Shown in pieces: positions 36,154-43,698 of a stretch of DNA of 64,000 nucleotides (its first letter is position 1; every line of letters begins with the position of its first letter). This stretch comes from Fen-1254 sp963769605 (GTDB lineage: Bacteria > Bacteroidota > Ignavibacteria > UBA10030): the NCBI GenBank assembly GCA_963769605.1, contig CAVYML010000009.1, positions 1,550,001 to 1,614,000 on the forward strand, written 5' to 3'. The translations under genes and the position numbers were made by a program. The notes under the pieces are model-generated. The model was not told the DNA's origin. It searched no databases and saw only the letters and a list, made by a program, of their open reading frames with translations.

Positions 36154-36897
36154 ATGCAGCCAGACGACATTATCACGTATTTAGATCTTGTGAATGAAGA
36201 AAAAGCTCATTTACAAAAAGGAATGAACTATAGGGTTGGCAGGAACTATTCAGTGTTTCTGATGTCCGTAAGAAAAAACGCTCCATATGCAGATCAAATC
36301 AATCACACATCAGGTGCATTAATCTATGAGGGGCATGATCATCCAAAAACGAATCTCGTTCCGGAACCTAAAAGTGTAGATCAACCAATGACAACTTCAA
36401 CGGGTGCGTGGACGGAAAATGGAAAATTCTTTAAAGCGGCGACTGATTTTAAAACAGGACTGTCACCAAATCCCGAATTAATAAAAGTATATGAGAAGAT
36501 TGCCAATGGTATCTGGTGTTATAAGGGCTTTTTTGAATTAGTAGATGTTGAACACGCTTCAGATGGAAAAAGGAAGGTATTTAGATTTCACTTACTTCCA
36601 ATTACAAAAACTATATTGAATGGTAATATTGAGTTACCACATAACCGCATTATCCCTACCCACGTTAAAGTAGAGGTCTGGAAACGAGATAAGGGAAAAT
36701 GTCAAATATGTAGCTCAACCAAGAATCTCCATTATGATCATATTATTCCATTTTCAAAAGGCGGCAGCAGTCTGACAAAAGAGAATATCAGAATCCTCTG
36801 TGCGAAGCATAACCTCGAGAAATCTGATAAAATTATGATATTGATACCCTGGATAAGCATAACTGCAGCCGCTATCACGACCCATCGAATGAATTGA
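36154..36897 (+). CDS. SRA/YDG-like plus HNH endonuclease
   Basis: The 247-aa protein has an N-terminal domain with YRVGRNYSVFLMSVRKNAPY, LIYEGHDHP and VYEKIANGIWCYKGFFELVD, the pattern of SRA/YDG-like modified-base readers found in McrA-type nucleases. An HNH domain follows from about residue 170: CQIC at 183-186, YDHIIPFSKGG at 194-204 and NIRILCAKHN at 211-220. It would cut DNA, plausibly DNA with modified bases, and fits a defence island. It could also be an independent gene; it lies 500 bases after the ATPase operon. Confidence 0.78.
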   Translation: MQPDDIITYLDLVNEEKAHLQKGMNYRVGRNYSVFLMSVRKNAPYADQINHTSGALIYEGHDHPKTNLVPEPKSVDQPMTTSTGAWTENGKFFKAATDFKTGLSPNPELIKVYEKIANGIWCYKGFFELVDVEHASDGKRKVFRFHLLPITKTILNGNIELPHNRIIPTHVKVEVWKRDKGKCQICSSTKNLHYDHIIPFSKGGSSLTKENIRILCAKHNLEKSDKIMILIPWISITAAAITTHRMN

Positions 36898-36915
36898 AGT
36901 TGTGACTTAGGGATT

Positions 36916-37338
36916 TTAATTATTGACCAGCCAACGAATCTTTATTGATTCCTCTACTTGTTTAAACTCCTTATCGCCGGTTACCAGCACTGATCCCTCG
37001 TGTTGAAAGGTCAACGCTGCTGCAAAGCAATCTGCAAATGACATTTTCTTTACGGCCTTGAATTGTGCCGCTTGATTGGCAAGTTTCCAATCTGTATCCT
37101 GAAATTCTATGCCAAGCTCGCGCATATCCTTTATGATCTGGTCGGCGGCGGCTTCGGAGACTTCTCGTGCAAGAATATACCAAACTTCTCCAGCATTCAC
37201 TGTTGTCATCATTAACGGTATACCTTGTTCATGCGCATCGCCGATAATATTGCCGACCATCTCGCCCGCGGGTTCATCTTCAAGAAATGTCATCACCGAC
37301 CAGGAGTCGAGCACGTAGGCCTTCGGTTTTGAAGCCAT
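36916..37338 (-). CDS. vapC: VapC-type PIN-domain toxin
   Basis: The 140-aa protein has the PIN ribonuclease acidic residues in order: Asp in YVLDSWSVMTFLEDE, Glu in VNAGEVWYILAR, Asp in MSFADCFAAAL and Asp in LVTGDKEF. VapC toxins cut specific RNAs. Its ATG overlaps the stop of the antitoxin gene (TAATG), so the pair is translationally coupled. Confidence 0.88.
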   Translation of the reverse strand: MASKPKAYVLDSWSVMTFLEDEPAGEMVGNIIGDAHEQGIPLMMTTVNAGEVWYILAREVSEAAADQIIKDMRELGIEFQDTDWKLANQAAQFKAVKKMSFADCFAAALTFQHEGSVLVTGDKEFKQVEESIKIRWLVNN

Positions 37339-37568
37339 TAAAGTTCCCTTTCTTTTTTCTTCTCGGCCATCAAAGCTTTTACCAGACCGTGGCCTTTCAA
37401 TTTTCCGCGAATGGAATGGACATACTGCCGTGTAATAGGTGTGAGAATGATCGATTGATCCTTTTCATTTATCTCAATTTGTATGCGCGTCCCTTCTTTG
37501 ATTCCCAGCCGCAAACGTACTTTGGAGGGAATGACAATCTGGCCCTTTGTTGTTGCAATTGTTTCCAT
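37338..37568 (-). CDS. vapB: AbrB/MazE-type antitoxin of VapC
   Basis: The 76-aa protein begins METIATTKGQIVIPSKVRLR, the swapped-hairpin DNA-binding fold of AbrB/SpoVT-type antitoxins. The Lys/Glu-rich tail (ALMAEKKKEREL) would contact the toxin. A promoter overlapped by inverted repeats lies directly upstream, as expected for autoregulation. Confidence 0.88.
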   Translation of the reverse strand: METIATTKGQIVIPSKVRLRLGIKEGTRIQIEINEKDQSIILTPITRQYVHSIRGKLKGHGLVKALMAEKKKEREL

Positions 37569-37593
37569 GCTGCACCCTTCATGTTTATTACTC

Positions 37594-37649
37594 TTATAAT
37601 GTAAGACAATGAATAATGTAAGTCAAGAATACGAGGTCTTACATTATAA
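37594..37649 (-). promoter_or_regulatory. VapBC promoter-operator
   Basis: TTATAATGTAAGAC at 37594-37607 and its exact complement at 37636-37649 form a 14-bp inverted repeat, with a third half-site AATGTAAGTC between them. On the minus strand, TTGACT (37621-37626) and TACATT (37598-37603) form a promoter with a 17-base spacer that the repeats cover. The layout fits repression by the VapB-VapC complex. The remaining bases to 37860 hold no gene. Confidence 0.65.
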
Positions 37650-37860
37650 TATAATCATACTAATGGCAGTCCAAAATAATAGTATTGTATTCCATTTGAA
37701 ACCATCACTTTCAATATGTATAAGTTCTATTATGCGAAAATATGTTTTATCCAAACGACTTGCTTAAAGCCCGCTAAAATCGATATTATACAAAGGTAAA
37801 GAGGAGGTTACTTCCCCGAATAATACAACCGTTAAAATAACATAAAACGCATTTTTATTT

Positions 37861-38133
37861 TTGATGCTTACAACATTTATTAGCTCATATTTCTTGAACG
37901 TTCAAAGGATCCAAAATAATGTACACCATGTAGAAAATTTTAATGCGTTGGCCGTTATTGGTAACAATCTCGTCGCAGCAGATAATTGGAGTGAAGTGTC
38001 TTTATCCACAAACAACGGCATAAGCTGGACGGACGTGAATAATGAACTATCGATTACTGACGTCATTTCACTTGCTGTTAGCGGAACACGTCTTTACGCG
38101 GCATCTTGGAATGGCGATATTTTCTATCAATGA
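37861..38133 (+). pseudogene. Fragment of a beta-propeller (BNR-like) surface protein
   Basis: The 90 codons contain one and a half repeats of the type FNALAVIGNNLVAADN, VSLSTNNGISWTDVNN, ISLAVSGTRLYAASWNGDIF, seen in long secreted propeller proteins of this group. It has no signal peptide and stops after two repeats, so it is a remnant of a much larger gene. Confidence 0.65.
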
Positions 38134-38223
38134 ACATTGAAACGAATTGGTCAATAGATAGATGGTCGTCACAGGGCAGTGAGTTGAATCATAGAGAAAA
38201 TGGGGAAAAAGCTCTCTTTATTC

Positions 38224-38252
38224 TTGACAATGTATTGTATCTTTGTTATATT
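38224..38252 (+). promoter_or_regulatory. Consensus sigma70-like promoter
   Basis: TTGACA at 38224-38229 and TATATT at 38247-38252 are 17 bases apart, upstream of a small frame at 38302 and of sdpR-sdpI. A run of alternating GCATATAT follows, which may be an operator for SdpR. Confidence 0.6.
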
Positions 38253-38301
38253 ATATATGTGCATATATGCATATATATATATATAAAGAAAGAAGGCACG
38301 C

Positions 38302-38385
38302 ATGAATAAAAATACAGATATATGCTCGTTCTTTATAATCATATTGATTACTTCTCATCGCCGATATCAACCATTGGATAAATAA
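38302..38385 (+). CDS. Possible 27-aa hydrophobic peptide
   Basis: A short frame starting MNKNTDICSFFIIILITSH has an AGAAGG site and lies between a consensus promoter and sdpR. It could be a leader peptide or a small membrane peptide. Length is too short to judge. Confidence 0.3.
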   Translation: MNKNTDICSFFIIILITSHRRYQPLDK

Positions 38386-38419
38386 TTGTTAATCAAATGT
38401 CCATAACACAAAAGAGCAA

Positions 38420-38689
38420 ATGAAAAACCTCAATAATATTTTTATGGCGCTCAGCGATCCGACACGGCGTGAAATTGTTCAATGTCTTCGGAAAAAGGAT
38501 TTGACACCATCTGAATTGCTTGGACGCATACAAGTGACTCAACCGACCCTCTCGCATCATCTTGATATTCTCAAGCGTGCCGACTTGATCGAAGGGACAC
38601 GAGAAGGCCAGTTTATTCGATACACACTGAATATGACTGTTTTCCAGATGGCAATTGAGTTTATGATGACAACAACAAGGAGAAAATAA
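38420..38689 (+). CDS. sdpR: ArsR-family regulator, SdpR-like
   Basis: The 89-aa winged-helix protein shows MALSDPTRREIVQCLRKKDL, TPSELLGRIQVTQPTLSHHL and LKRADLIEGTREGQFIRYTL, the ArsR/SdpR fold with the recognition helix QPTLSHHL. No metal-binding cysteines are present. It is followed by an SdpI-family protein one base downstream, the usual autorepressor and immunity pair. Confidence 0.85.
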   Translation: MKNLNNIFMALSDPTRREIVQCLRKKDLTPSELLGRIQVTQPTLSHHLDILKRADLIEGTREGQFIRYTLNMTVFQMAIEFMMTTTRRK

Positions 38690-38690
38690 A

Positions 38691-39344
38691 ATGAAATGGT
38701 CTTTAAAAAGGGAATTGATTCCATTGTTGATTTTCTTGATTTTTGGAGGGATCATGGTATACTGCTTTCCAACAATTCCGGATCCGATGACCAGTCATTT
38801 TGACATTGCGGGTAAACCCAACGCGTGGATGGCGAAGAATATTTTCTTGATGTTAGCAATAGGAATTATGCTTGGGATATACCTTATGCTCACATTTATA
38901 CCTTTTATCGATCCGCTTTGGAAAAAAATTGAATACAAATACACGCTCATTCTTCTCTTACGGGATATTACACTCGGAGCTTTTGCTTTCATCTTTGTTC
39001 TTACTCTTGTTGCGGCACATGAAGGTAAACTGCGCATTGACTTGCTTGGTACAGCAATCGGATTGCTCTTGCTTATTTACGGAAATTATTTGCCAAAATT
39101 GCCGAGAAATTGGTTTATCGGAATTAAAACACCATGGACACTATCTTCAGAAATTGACTGGAAGAAAACACATATTGTCGGCGGCTGGCTTTTCGCGATA
39201 ACTGGCGGAGTAATAATTGTTCTTTCATTGTTAAAAGTATCGTTGATTATCGCATTGTCTATTCTTCTGCCAGTTACGCTGGTTAGCATCTTGATTTATC
39301 CATTCTATATTTTTAAAAAACAGCAGAAAGAAAAAGAACTGTAA
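38691..39344 (+). CDS. sdpI: SdpI-family membrane protein
   Basis: The 217-aa protein has about six membrane segments and the family motifs IPDPMTSHFDIAGKPNAWM near the start and NWFIGIKTPWTLSSEIDWKK in the middle. In Bacillus SdpI gives immunity to the SdpC toxin and controls SdpR; here no toxin gene is adjacent, so the role may be a general envelope-stress or antitoxin function. Confidence 0.85.
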   Translation: MKWSLKRELIPLLIFLIFGGIMVYCFPTIPDPMTSHFDIAGKPNAWMAKNIFLMLAIGIMLGIYLMLTFIPFIDPLWKKIEYKYTLILLLRDITLGAFAFIFVLTLVAAHEGKLRIDLLGTAIGLLLLIYGNYLPKLPRNWFIGIKTPWTLSSEIDWKKTHIVGGWLFAITGGVIIVLSLLKVSLIIALSILLPVTLVSILIYPFYIFKKQQKEKEL

Positions 39345-39640
39345 CTGTTTCTTAAATTGATGATGATATAGGTATTAGAAAGGACATAATCGTTATCTGA
39401 TAAAGGTGCTTTTCCATTAGCAGAGAATACTCTTTCCTATTTTGAGGAAAACAATGATGAAAAGTTACTAGAAACATGGACGAGAACCCATGAGTTGAAA
39501 ATAAATGTCGCGAATCAATATATATTCAAAAGCATCAATCATGTTCATTGCGGCTATGATGCCTTTCTGGTATTTGAGCATTTTTACAATTTGCTTACAT
39601 TAAAACCAATAACCTATGAATTAGCGATAAAGGAGGAAAT
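39345..39640 (+). other. Region with an open but unrecognised reading frame
   Basis: A frame open from about 39390 to 39722 encodes residues such as GAFPLAENTLSYFEENNDEK but lacks an ATG with a ribosome site and overlaps the next gene. It may be the tail of a decayed gene. The GATAAAGGAGGAAAT just before 39641 is the strong ribosome site of the following lipoprotein. Confidence 0.4.
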
Positions 39641-40108
39641 ATGCGATATTTTATTTTGGCTTTATCTATTGCACTCATCATCAATGGTTGCAAAAAAAAC
39701 AGTAATCCAGTTGCATCAGTAACAAATCCTGCTTTGAGCATAAGTCAAGTCAGCGACAGTATGCAATACACGTTTGCAATACCACGAGCGGTATTTGGAA
39801 TTCATGATACTTTAACTGCGTCATTTACCGCTTATAATCAATCAGCGGAACCGGAAACATTAATGGTTTCAGAAGGAAATTTTCAATGGTCGCTGAAAAA
39901 TGACAGCGGACGAATATTGATGTGGGGACCACCACCAAATCCATATCCCTTACAACGGATAATAATAAATTCTCATCAGTCAGTAGTTATTTTTGGAATG
40001 CAGCAAGCGATTATGGATACATCTGGTGCGCCGGTGGCGGCTGGTTCTTATGTATTGCAAGGGTTATATAATTCATTGTTATTTACTCTTGATCTTACAT
40101 TACAATAG
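39641..40108 (+). CDS. Lipoprotein with BsuPI-like domain
   Basis: The 155-aa protein has a lipoprotein signal (MRYFILALSIALIINGCKKN, Cys at 17) and a single beta-rich domain with FGIHDTLTASFTAYNQSAEP and FQWSLKNDSGRILMWGP, resembling the BsuPI proteinase-inhibitor fold. It is a shorter paralogue of the gene at 40332. An AAAGGAGG site precedes the ATG. A function beyond a surface-anchored protein is unknown. Confidence 0.7.
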   Translation: MRYFILALSIALIINGCKKNSNPVASVTNPALSISQVSDSMQYTFAIPRAVFGIHDTLTASFTAYNQSAEPETLMVSEGNFQWSLKNDSGRILMWGPPPNPYPLQRIIINSHQSVVIFGMQQAIMDTSGAPVAAGSYVLQGLYNSLLFTLDLTLQ

Positions 40109-40331
40109 GTTTTGCAGCCATTTTAAAAAGAGCCCGCCATAAGGTGAAGCAGAGTGGGCAAGCAGGGAGCATCAAGATGTTATTGCACAACGTGCAATAC
40201 AAATTAGAAGTAAATAATATTCTCCCATTGCATTCCGTGTAAGCACGAGGCCATGAGAGGTTTGCTGGAGACAGAATATGTCATTGTCTTATATTGTGGA
40301 AATCATTTAATTCCAGAACTAAAGAAGGCAT
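40109..40331. repeat. Dispersed intergenic element (cassette-junction family)
   Basis: CAGCCATTTTAAAAAGAGCC begins the element and TGCAATACAAATTAGAAGTA with TAATATTCTCCC follows. The same blocks recur at 58.9, 59.3 and 61.8 kb. The right-hand GTTAGGC motif is missing here. Confidence 0.55.
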
Positions 40332-41372
40332 ATGCGATATTATATATTTGTTTTAATCTTATTATTGACAACGGCAGGCTGCGAGCAGGAAGGCCTTATC
40401 ATCGCTCCAGTGACATCACCAATGTCAGGCGCCAGCAAGGTCAAAAATGGTATTCTTTATACTTTTGCGGTTTCTAAAGATAAATTGGGAATATTTGATA
40501 CATTGAAAATGACATTGACAGCATATAATAAGACTACAACAGAGGACACGCTAAATACAAGTGAATATGATTATTCCTGGTCACTGACAAACGGTAATGG
40601 GAAAATAATAGCTTCAGGGCCAAAAGTTTTAAGCAACGTCATACTCATAAGACAAGTGCTATTAAAGTCCCATCAGTCCGCAGTGCTCTATCAACTCGGA
40701 TACTCCATGTCGGCTATTTTTGGTGCGCCAATAGTGCCAGGCATCTATATATTACGATGGAATCTTAATAATGGATTGTCTTTTCAATTAAATCTTGAAT
40801 GCGGGAAGAGCGAAAACGAAATTACTGATCCATCAGGCGTTGCTTCACCGATCTATCCTTTGAAGGTTGGGAATAAATGGACATTTAGAGAGAATTATTT
40901 ATTTTCGGACACTGTTCTTTTTAGTGATACGACAACCCAAACAATCGTTGGGGAAGAAATGATGAATGGTGAGAAATGGTTCCTGATGGTATCCACAGTC
41001 TATGTCGATCAATTACTCACATCAAGACAAGACGGAATTTATGTGTATTATTCAGATATTAAAACAGCCGTATTAAAATATAAATATCCGGCCACTATGG
41101 GTGAAGAATATACTTCAGGTTATGAAGAATGGACGGGTGCATCCGATACCCTGGTTGCATTTCAAATGACAGTTGATTCGACAAATGAACTCGTTTCTGT
41201 TCCCAAAGGCCAATATCAATGTTATAAATATCATGCTCCAGAAGTAATCACAATGTATGGCATCAATTCAACCCTCATAGAATCTGAGGATCTTATTCTT
41301 TCAAATATTGGTCCTGTAAAAAAGATAAATGGTAATATTAGATCAGAACTTGTATCAACTAACTTCCAATAA
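40332..41372 (+). CDS. Lipoprotein with BsuPI-like N-terminal domain
   Basis: The 346-aa product has a lipobox (MRYYIFVLILLLTTAGC, Cys at 17), an N-terminal domain with LGIFDTLKMTLTAYNKTTTE similar to the 155-aa neighbour, and a C-terminal half opening YPLKVGNKWTFRENYLFSDT, a phrase common in secreted beta-sandwich proteins of this group. The two genes probably arose by duplication with later domain gain or loss. Cell-envelope location is likely; activity is unknown. Confidence 0.7.
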   Translation: MRYYIFVLILLLTTAGCEQEGLIIAPVTSPMSGASKVKNGILYTFAVSKDKLGIFDTLKMTLTAYNKTTTEDTLNTSEYDYSWSLTNGNGKIIASGPKVLSNVILIRQVLLKSHQSAVLYQLGYSMSAIFGAPIVPGIYILRWNLNNGLSFQLNLECGKSENEITDPSGVASPIYPLKVGNKWTFRENYLFSDTVLFSDTTTQTIVGEEMMNGEKWFLMVSTVYVDQLLTSRQDGIYVYYSDIKTAVLKYKYPATMGEEYTSGYEEWTGASDTLVAFQMTVDSTNELVSVPKGQYQCYKYHAPEVITMYGINSTLIESEDLILSNIGPVKKINGNIRSELVSTNFQ

Positions 41373-41530
41373 TAATGTAATTTGGATTTTATCGTATAAC
41401 CATTTTCAAAAGCCGCCAGACAGACGGCGGGCAGGAAAAATGTCATTGCAAGATGTATAATACAAATTCGGAATAAATGCATCCTACAATCAATGACAGC
41501 CCGGCACGGATATATAATTTAGAAAAATTC
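41373..41530. repeat. Dispersed intergenic element (degenerate)
   Basis: TATAACCATTTTCAAAAGCC, GGCGGGCAGG and TGTCATTGCAAGATG match the element family seen at 40.1 and 58.9-62.0 kb. It marks the end of the plus-strand accessory genes next to the Kdp locus. Confidence 0.45.
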
Positions 41531-41576
41531 CCGTAATGGATACGGTATCAGCGATGGAATTTCGCTTGCTTTTTGG

Positions 41577-41741
41577 TTATCGCGGATACCAGCTCTTGAT
41601 ATCCGATTGATCCGTCGGAGGCTGAACAAACGAGTTGTGAAGTATGAGCCCGATAAAGAGGCCAACAATAAACGTTAGCGCAAGAAGGATTGCAGTTTGC
41701 GAACCGCGGGATTTGCTGTTATCATAGATAATTTCTTCCAT
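41577..41741 (-). CDS. Small single-pass membrane protein
   Basis: The 54-aa protein has one membrane segment (TAILLALTFIVGLFIGLILH) between charged ends. An AAGGAG site supports the ATG at 41741; a longer frame is open to 41774. It lies downstream of the KdpE-like gene on the same strand and may belong to the Kdp operon. Confidence 0.6.
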   Translation of the reverse strand: MEEIIYDNSKSRGSQTAILLALTFIVGLFIGLILHNSFVQPPTDQSDIKSWYPR

Positions 41742-41932
41742 AACAGATGCTCCTTTTTTAAATCCGAAAATCACATCTACACCAAAAATATTGATCCAAT
41801 ATTGCAGAACACGAGCTTATTAATCAATTCAAATTTTATAAAAACTAATGCCGGCAGTATAAAAAAGATATAAAATTAGCGGCGATTGTTAATAAGTACA
41901 GGATTAATGGATATCGGTACCGCTGTCTTTCA

Positions 41933-42619
41933 TTAACCTGCAGCAAATTTGTAACCCCTTCCCAGTTCTGTTTGAAACAAATGCGGATGATCCGGATCAT
42001 TTTCCAGTTTTTTCCGAAGCCGCCCCACATATACGTAAGTATATGGCGTTTTACTTTCAAACCAGGGGCCTCTGATATACCGTAAAATATGATCATGGGT
42101 TAACAATTTGCCTGCATTATGAACAAAGAGGGTAAGGAGCGAAAATTCTGTCGGAGTAAGTTCCACCATCCTGCCTTTTTTGCTTACGGTTTGGTTCTCA
42201 AAATCAATGGCTACAGAGTCTATTTCAAATTTTGCGCCTTGATTCGTGGTGTTATATAATTGCAGTACCGAGCGGACAGACATAAGCAATTCTATGCGGC
42301 TGCACGGGATAGTAATATAATCGTTCGCTCCTGCAACCGATGATGCGAGTACCTCCTCCTTGGGATGGAGAGAAGAAAGCACTATAACGGGGATTCTTGA
42401 CCACACCCTCAAATCTTTTAAAATGTTAACATAAGAACTATCGATGGACTCTTCGCCGAGGATAACCAAATGACTGCGAGAGGAAAAAACCTGTTGAAGC
42501 GGTTCTTTTTGTTTGTCGGCAAATTTCACTTTGAATCCGACGGGCTCCAATGTTCTATAGACAAGGCGCCGGATTTCAACATCATCATCCATTAAAAGTA
42601 TTGTTCCGGCGCTTATCAT
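41933..42619 (-). CDS. KdpE-like OmpR-family regulator with a degenerate receiver
   Basis: The 228-aa protein aligns with KdpE throughout: the receiver begins ILLMDDDVEIRRLVYRTLEP, and the DNA-binding winged helix runs from about 130 to the end with VELTPTEFSLLTLFVHNAGK and TYVYVGRLRKKLENDP. Two key receiver residues are missing. HLVILGEESID has Gly55 where the phosphoacceptor Asp belongs, and NDYITIPCS has Ile104 in place of the conserved Lys. It may act without phosphorylation. No KdpD sensor kinase lies in this locus. It is the last regulator-type gene after kdpC, 35 bases downstream. Confidence 0.85.
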   Translation of the reverse strand: MISAGTILLMDDDVEIRRLVYRTLEPVGFKVKFADKQKEPLQQVFSSRSHLVILGEESIDSSYVNILKDLRVWSRIPVIVLSSLHPKEEVLASSVAGANDYITIPCSRIELLMSVRSVLQLYNTTNQGAKFEIDSVAIDFENQTVSKKGRMVELTPTEFSLLTLFVHNAGKLLTHDHILRYIRGPWFESKTPYTYVYVGRLRKKLENDPDHPHLFQTELGRGYKFAAG

Positions 42620-42654
42620 TCCATAACCTCATAAAAAGGTATTCCAGTCGAACG

Positions 42655-43671
42655 CTATTGAGGCGTCCCATATCGATTGCGGAGTGCGAGATTCACTTCA
42701 AGCACGTTAACAATCTTCTCGCCCGCCAATCCCGCCAGGGGAGCTGAGGCATCCTTTTGAACTATTTCCTCGATCTCTCTGCGAACTATTATCGTATCCC
42801 GTTTCAAATCAGATGCCCATTTCGCGGCAACGCGGTCAAGCTGGTATTGGGCATTTTGGAGTGTGATATGCGGATCAAGTCCGGAACCGGATGTTGTCAC
42901 CATGTCGCCGGGAATGTTTTGTAACGCAACAGTTGCATGATCTTGGCGCCACATTTCAAAAAAGATCGACTGAATATCCGAGCCGGTATTAACAGCCTTG
43001 ATGACCTTTATGGATTTGCCGTCCGGAGCTGTATCGCTTACGACTGAGGGGAACTTGCCCGGATTGTCATTTGAAAAACTCTGGAAAAAAGTTACAGCAA
43101 GATCCGTCGGCGCTGGCTTCGGTGTGCTCGGATTGCTCTTTATAAATTGAGAAACGATATCAGGATGTGTCTTTTCCCAATCGCTCACATATGCACCATG
43201 TAACGAATCCGTGTTGACCCACGCTTGAGCGTCGGATGTATGCATGGCTGCCCATTGTCCGACGATATGGGGATTTGCCTGATATGTATCATGCTGGAAC
43301 CAGTCTTCTATATCCGATGCGATAAGCTGTCCTGCTTTAGGGCCGTCAGAGTATTTCACGATCGGACCAAGTGTTCGAGCAACTCGATCCCGCAGAGCGT
43401 AGTTGGAAGCAGCCAAAGCAGATGACGACGATGCTGTGCCGTCATACGAAGCGGCAGACGGGCGGGGTTGGAAATACTCGTCCTTTGTAAAAGGCTGCGC
43501 AATCAACAAGGAGCCGACAGGCTTTCCATCCGGACCATTGATGATGCTTCCGTTGGCCTGGAACGGAAAGAATACTTGTCCCACCGCCAATAATGCAAGC
43601 GGATAAATCACGCAGCATATAACCACTGCGAATATGAGAAGCAACAAGCTTTTTTTAATAATCTTAGACAT
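42655..43671 (-). CDS. kdpC: Potassium-transporting ATPase subunit C, long form
   Basis: The 338-aa subunit has an N-terminal membrane segment, the KdpC opening (YPLALLAVGQVFFPFQANGS, then FTKDEYFQPRPSAASYDGT) and the C-terminal GSGLDPHITLQNAQYQLDRV. Between them lies an extra segment of about 130 residues (for example DTYQANPHIVGQW to TVALQNIPGD); typical KdpC is near 190 residues. The ATG at 43671 is chosen because GGAGG lies eight bases upstream. Confidence 0.9.
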   Translation of the reverse strand: MSKIIKKSLLLLIFAVVICCVIYPLALLAVGQVFFPFQANGSIINGPDGKPVGSLLIAQPFTKDEYFQPRPSAASYDGTASSSSALAASNYALRDRVARTLGPIVKYSDGPKAGQLIASDIEDWFQHDTYQANPHIVGQWAAMHTSDAQAWVNTDSLHGAYVSDWEKTHPDIVSQFIKSNPSTPKPAPTDLAVTFFQSFSNDNPGKFPSVVSDTAPDGKSIKVIKAVNTGSDIQSIFFEMWRQDHATVALQNIPGDMVTTSGSGLDPHITLQNAQYQLDRVAAKWASDLKRDTIIVRREIEEIVQKDASAPLAGLAGEKIVNVLEVNLALRNRYGTPQ

Positions 43672-43698
43672 TTTCATATCCTCCATTGTTATTAAACC

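Noticed and set aside
36916..37338. Considered as a stand-alone nuclease of the ATPase operon
   Set aside because: It is on the opposite strand and coupled to its own AbrB-type antitoxin with its own promoter-operator.
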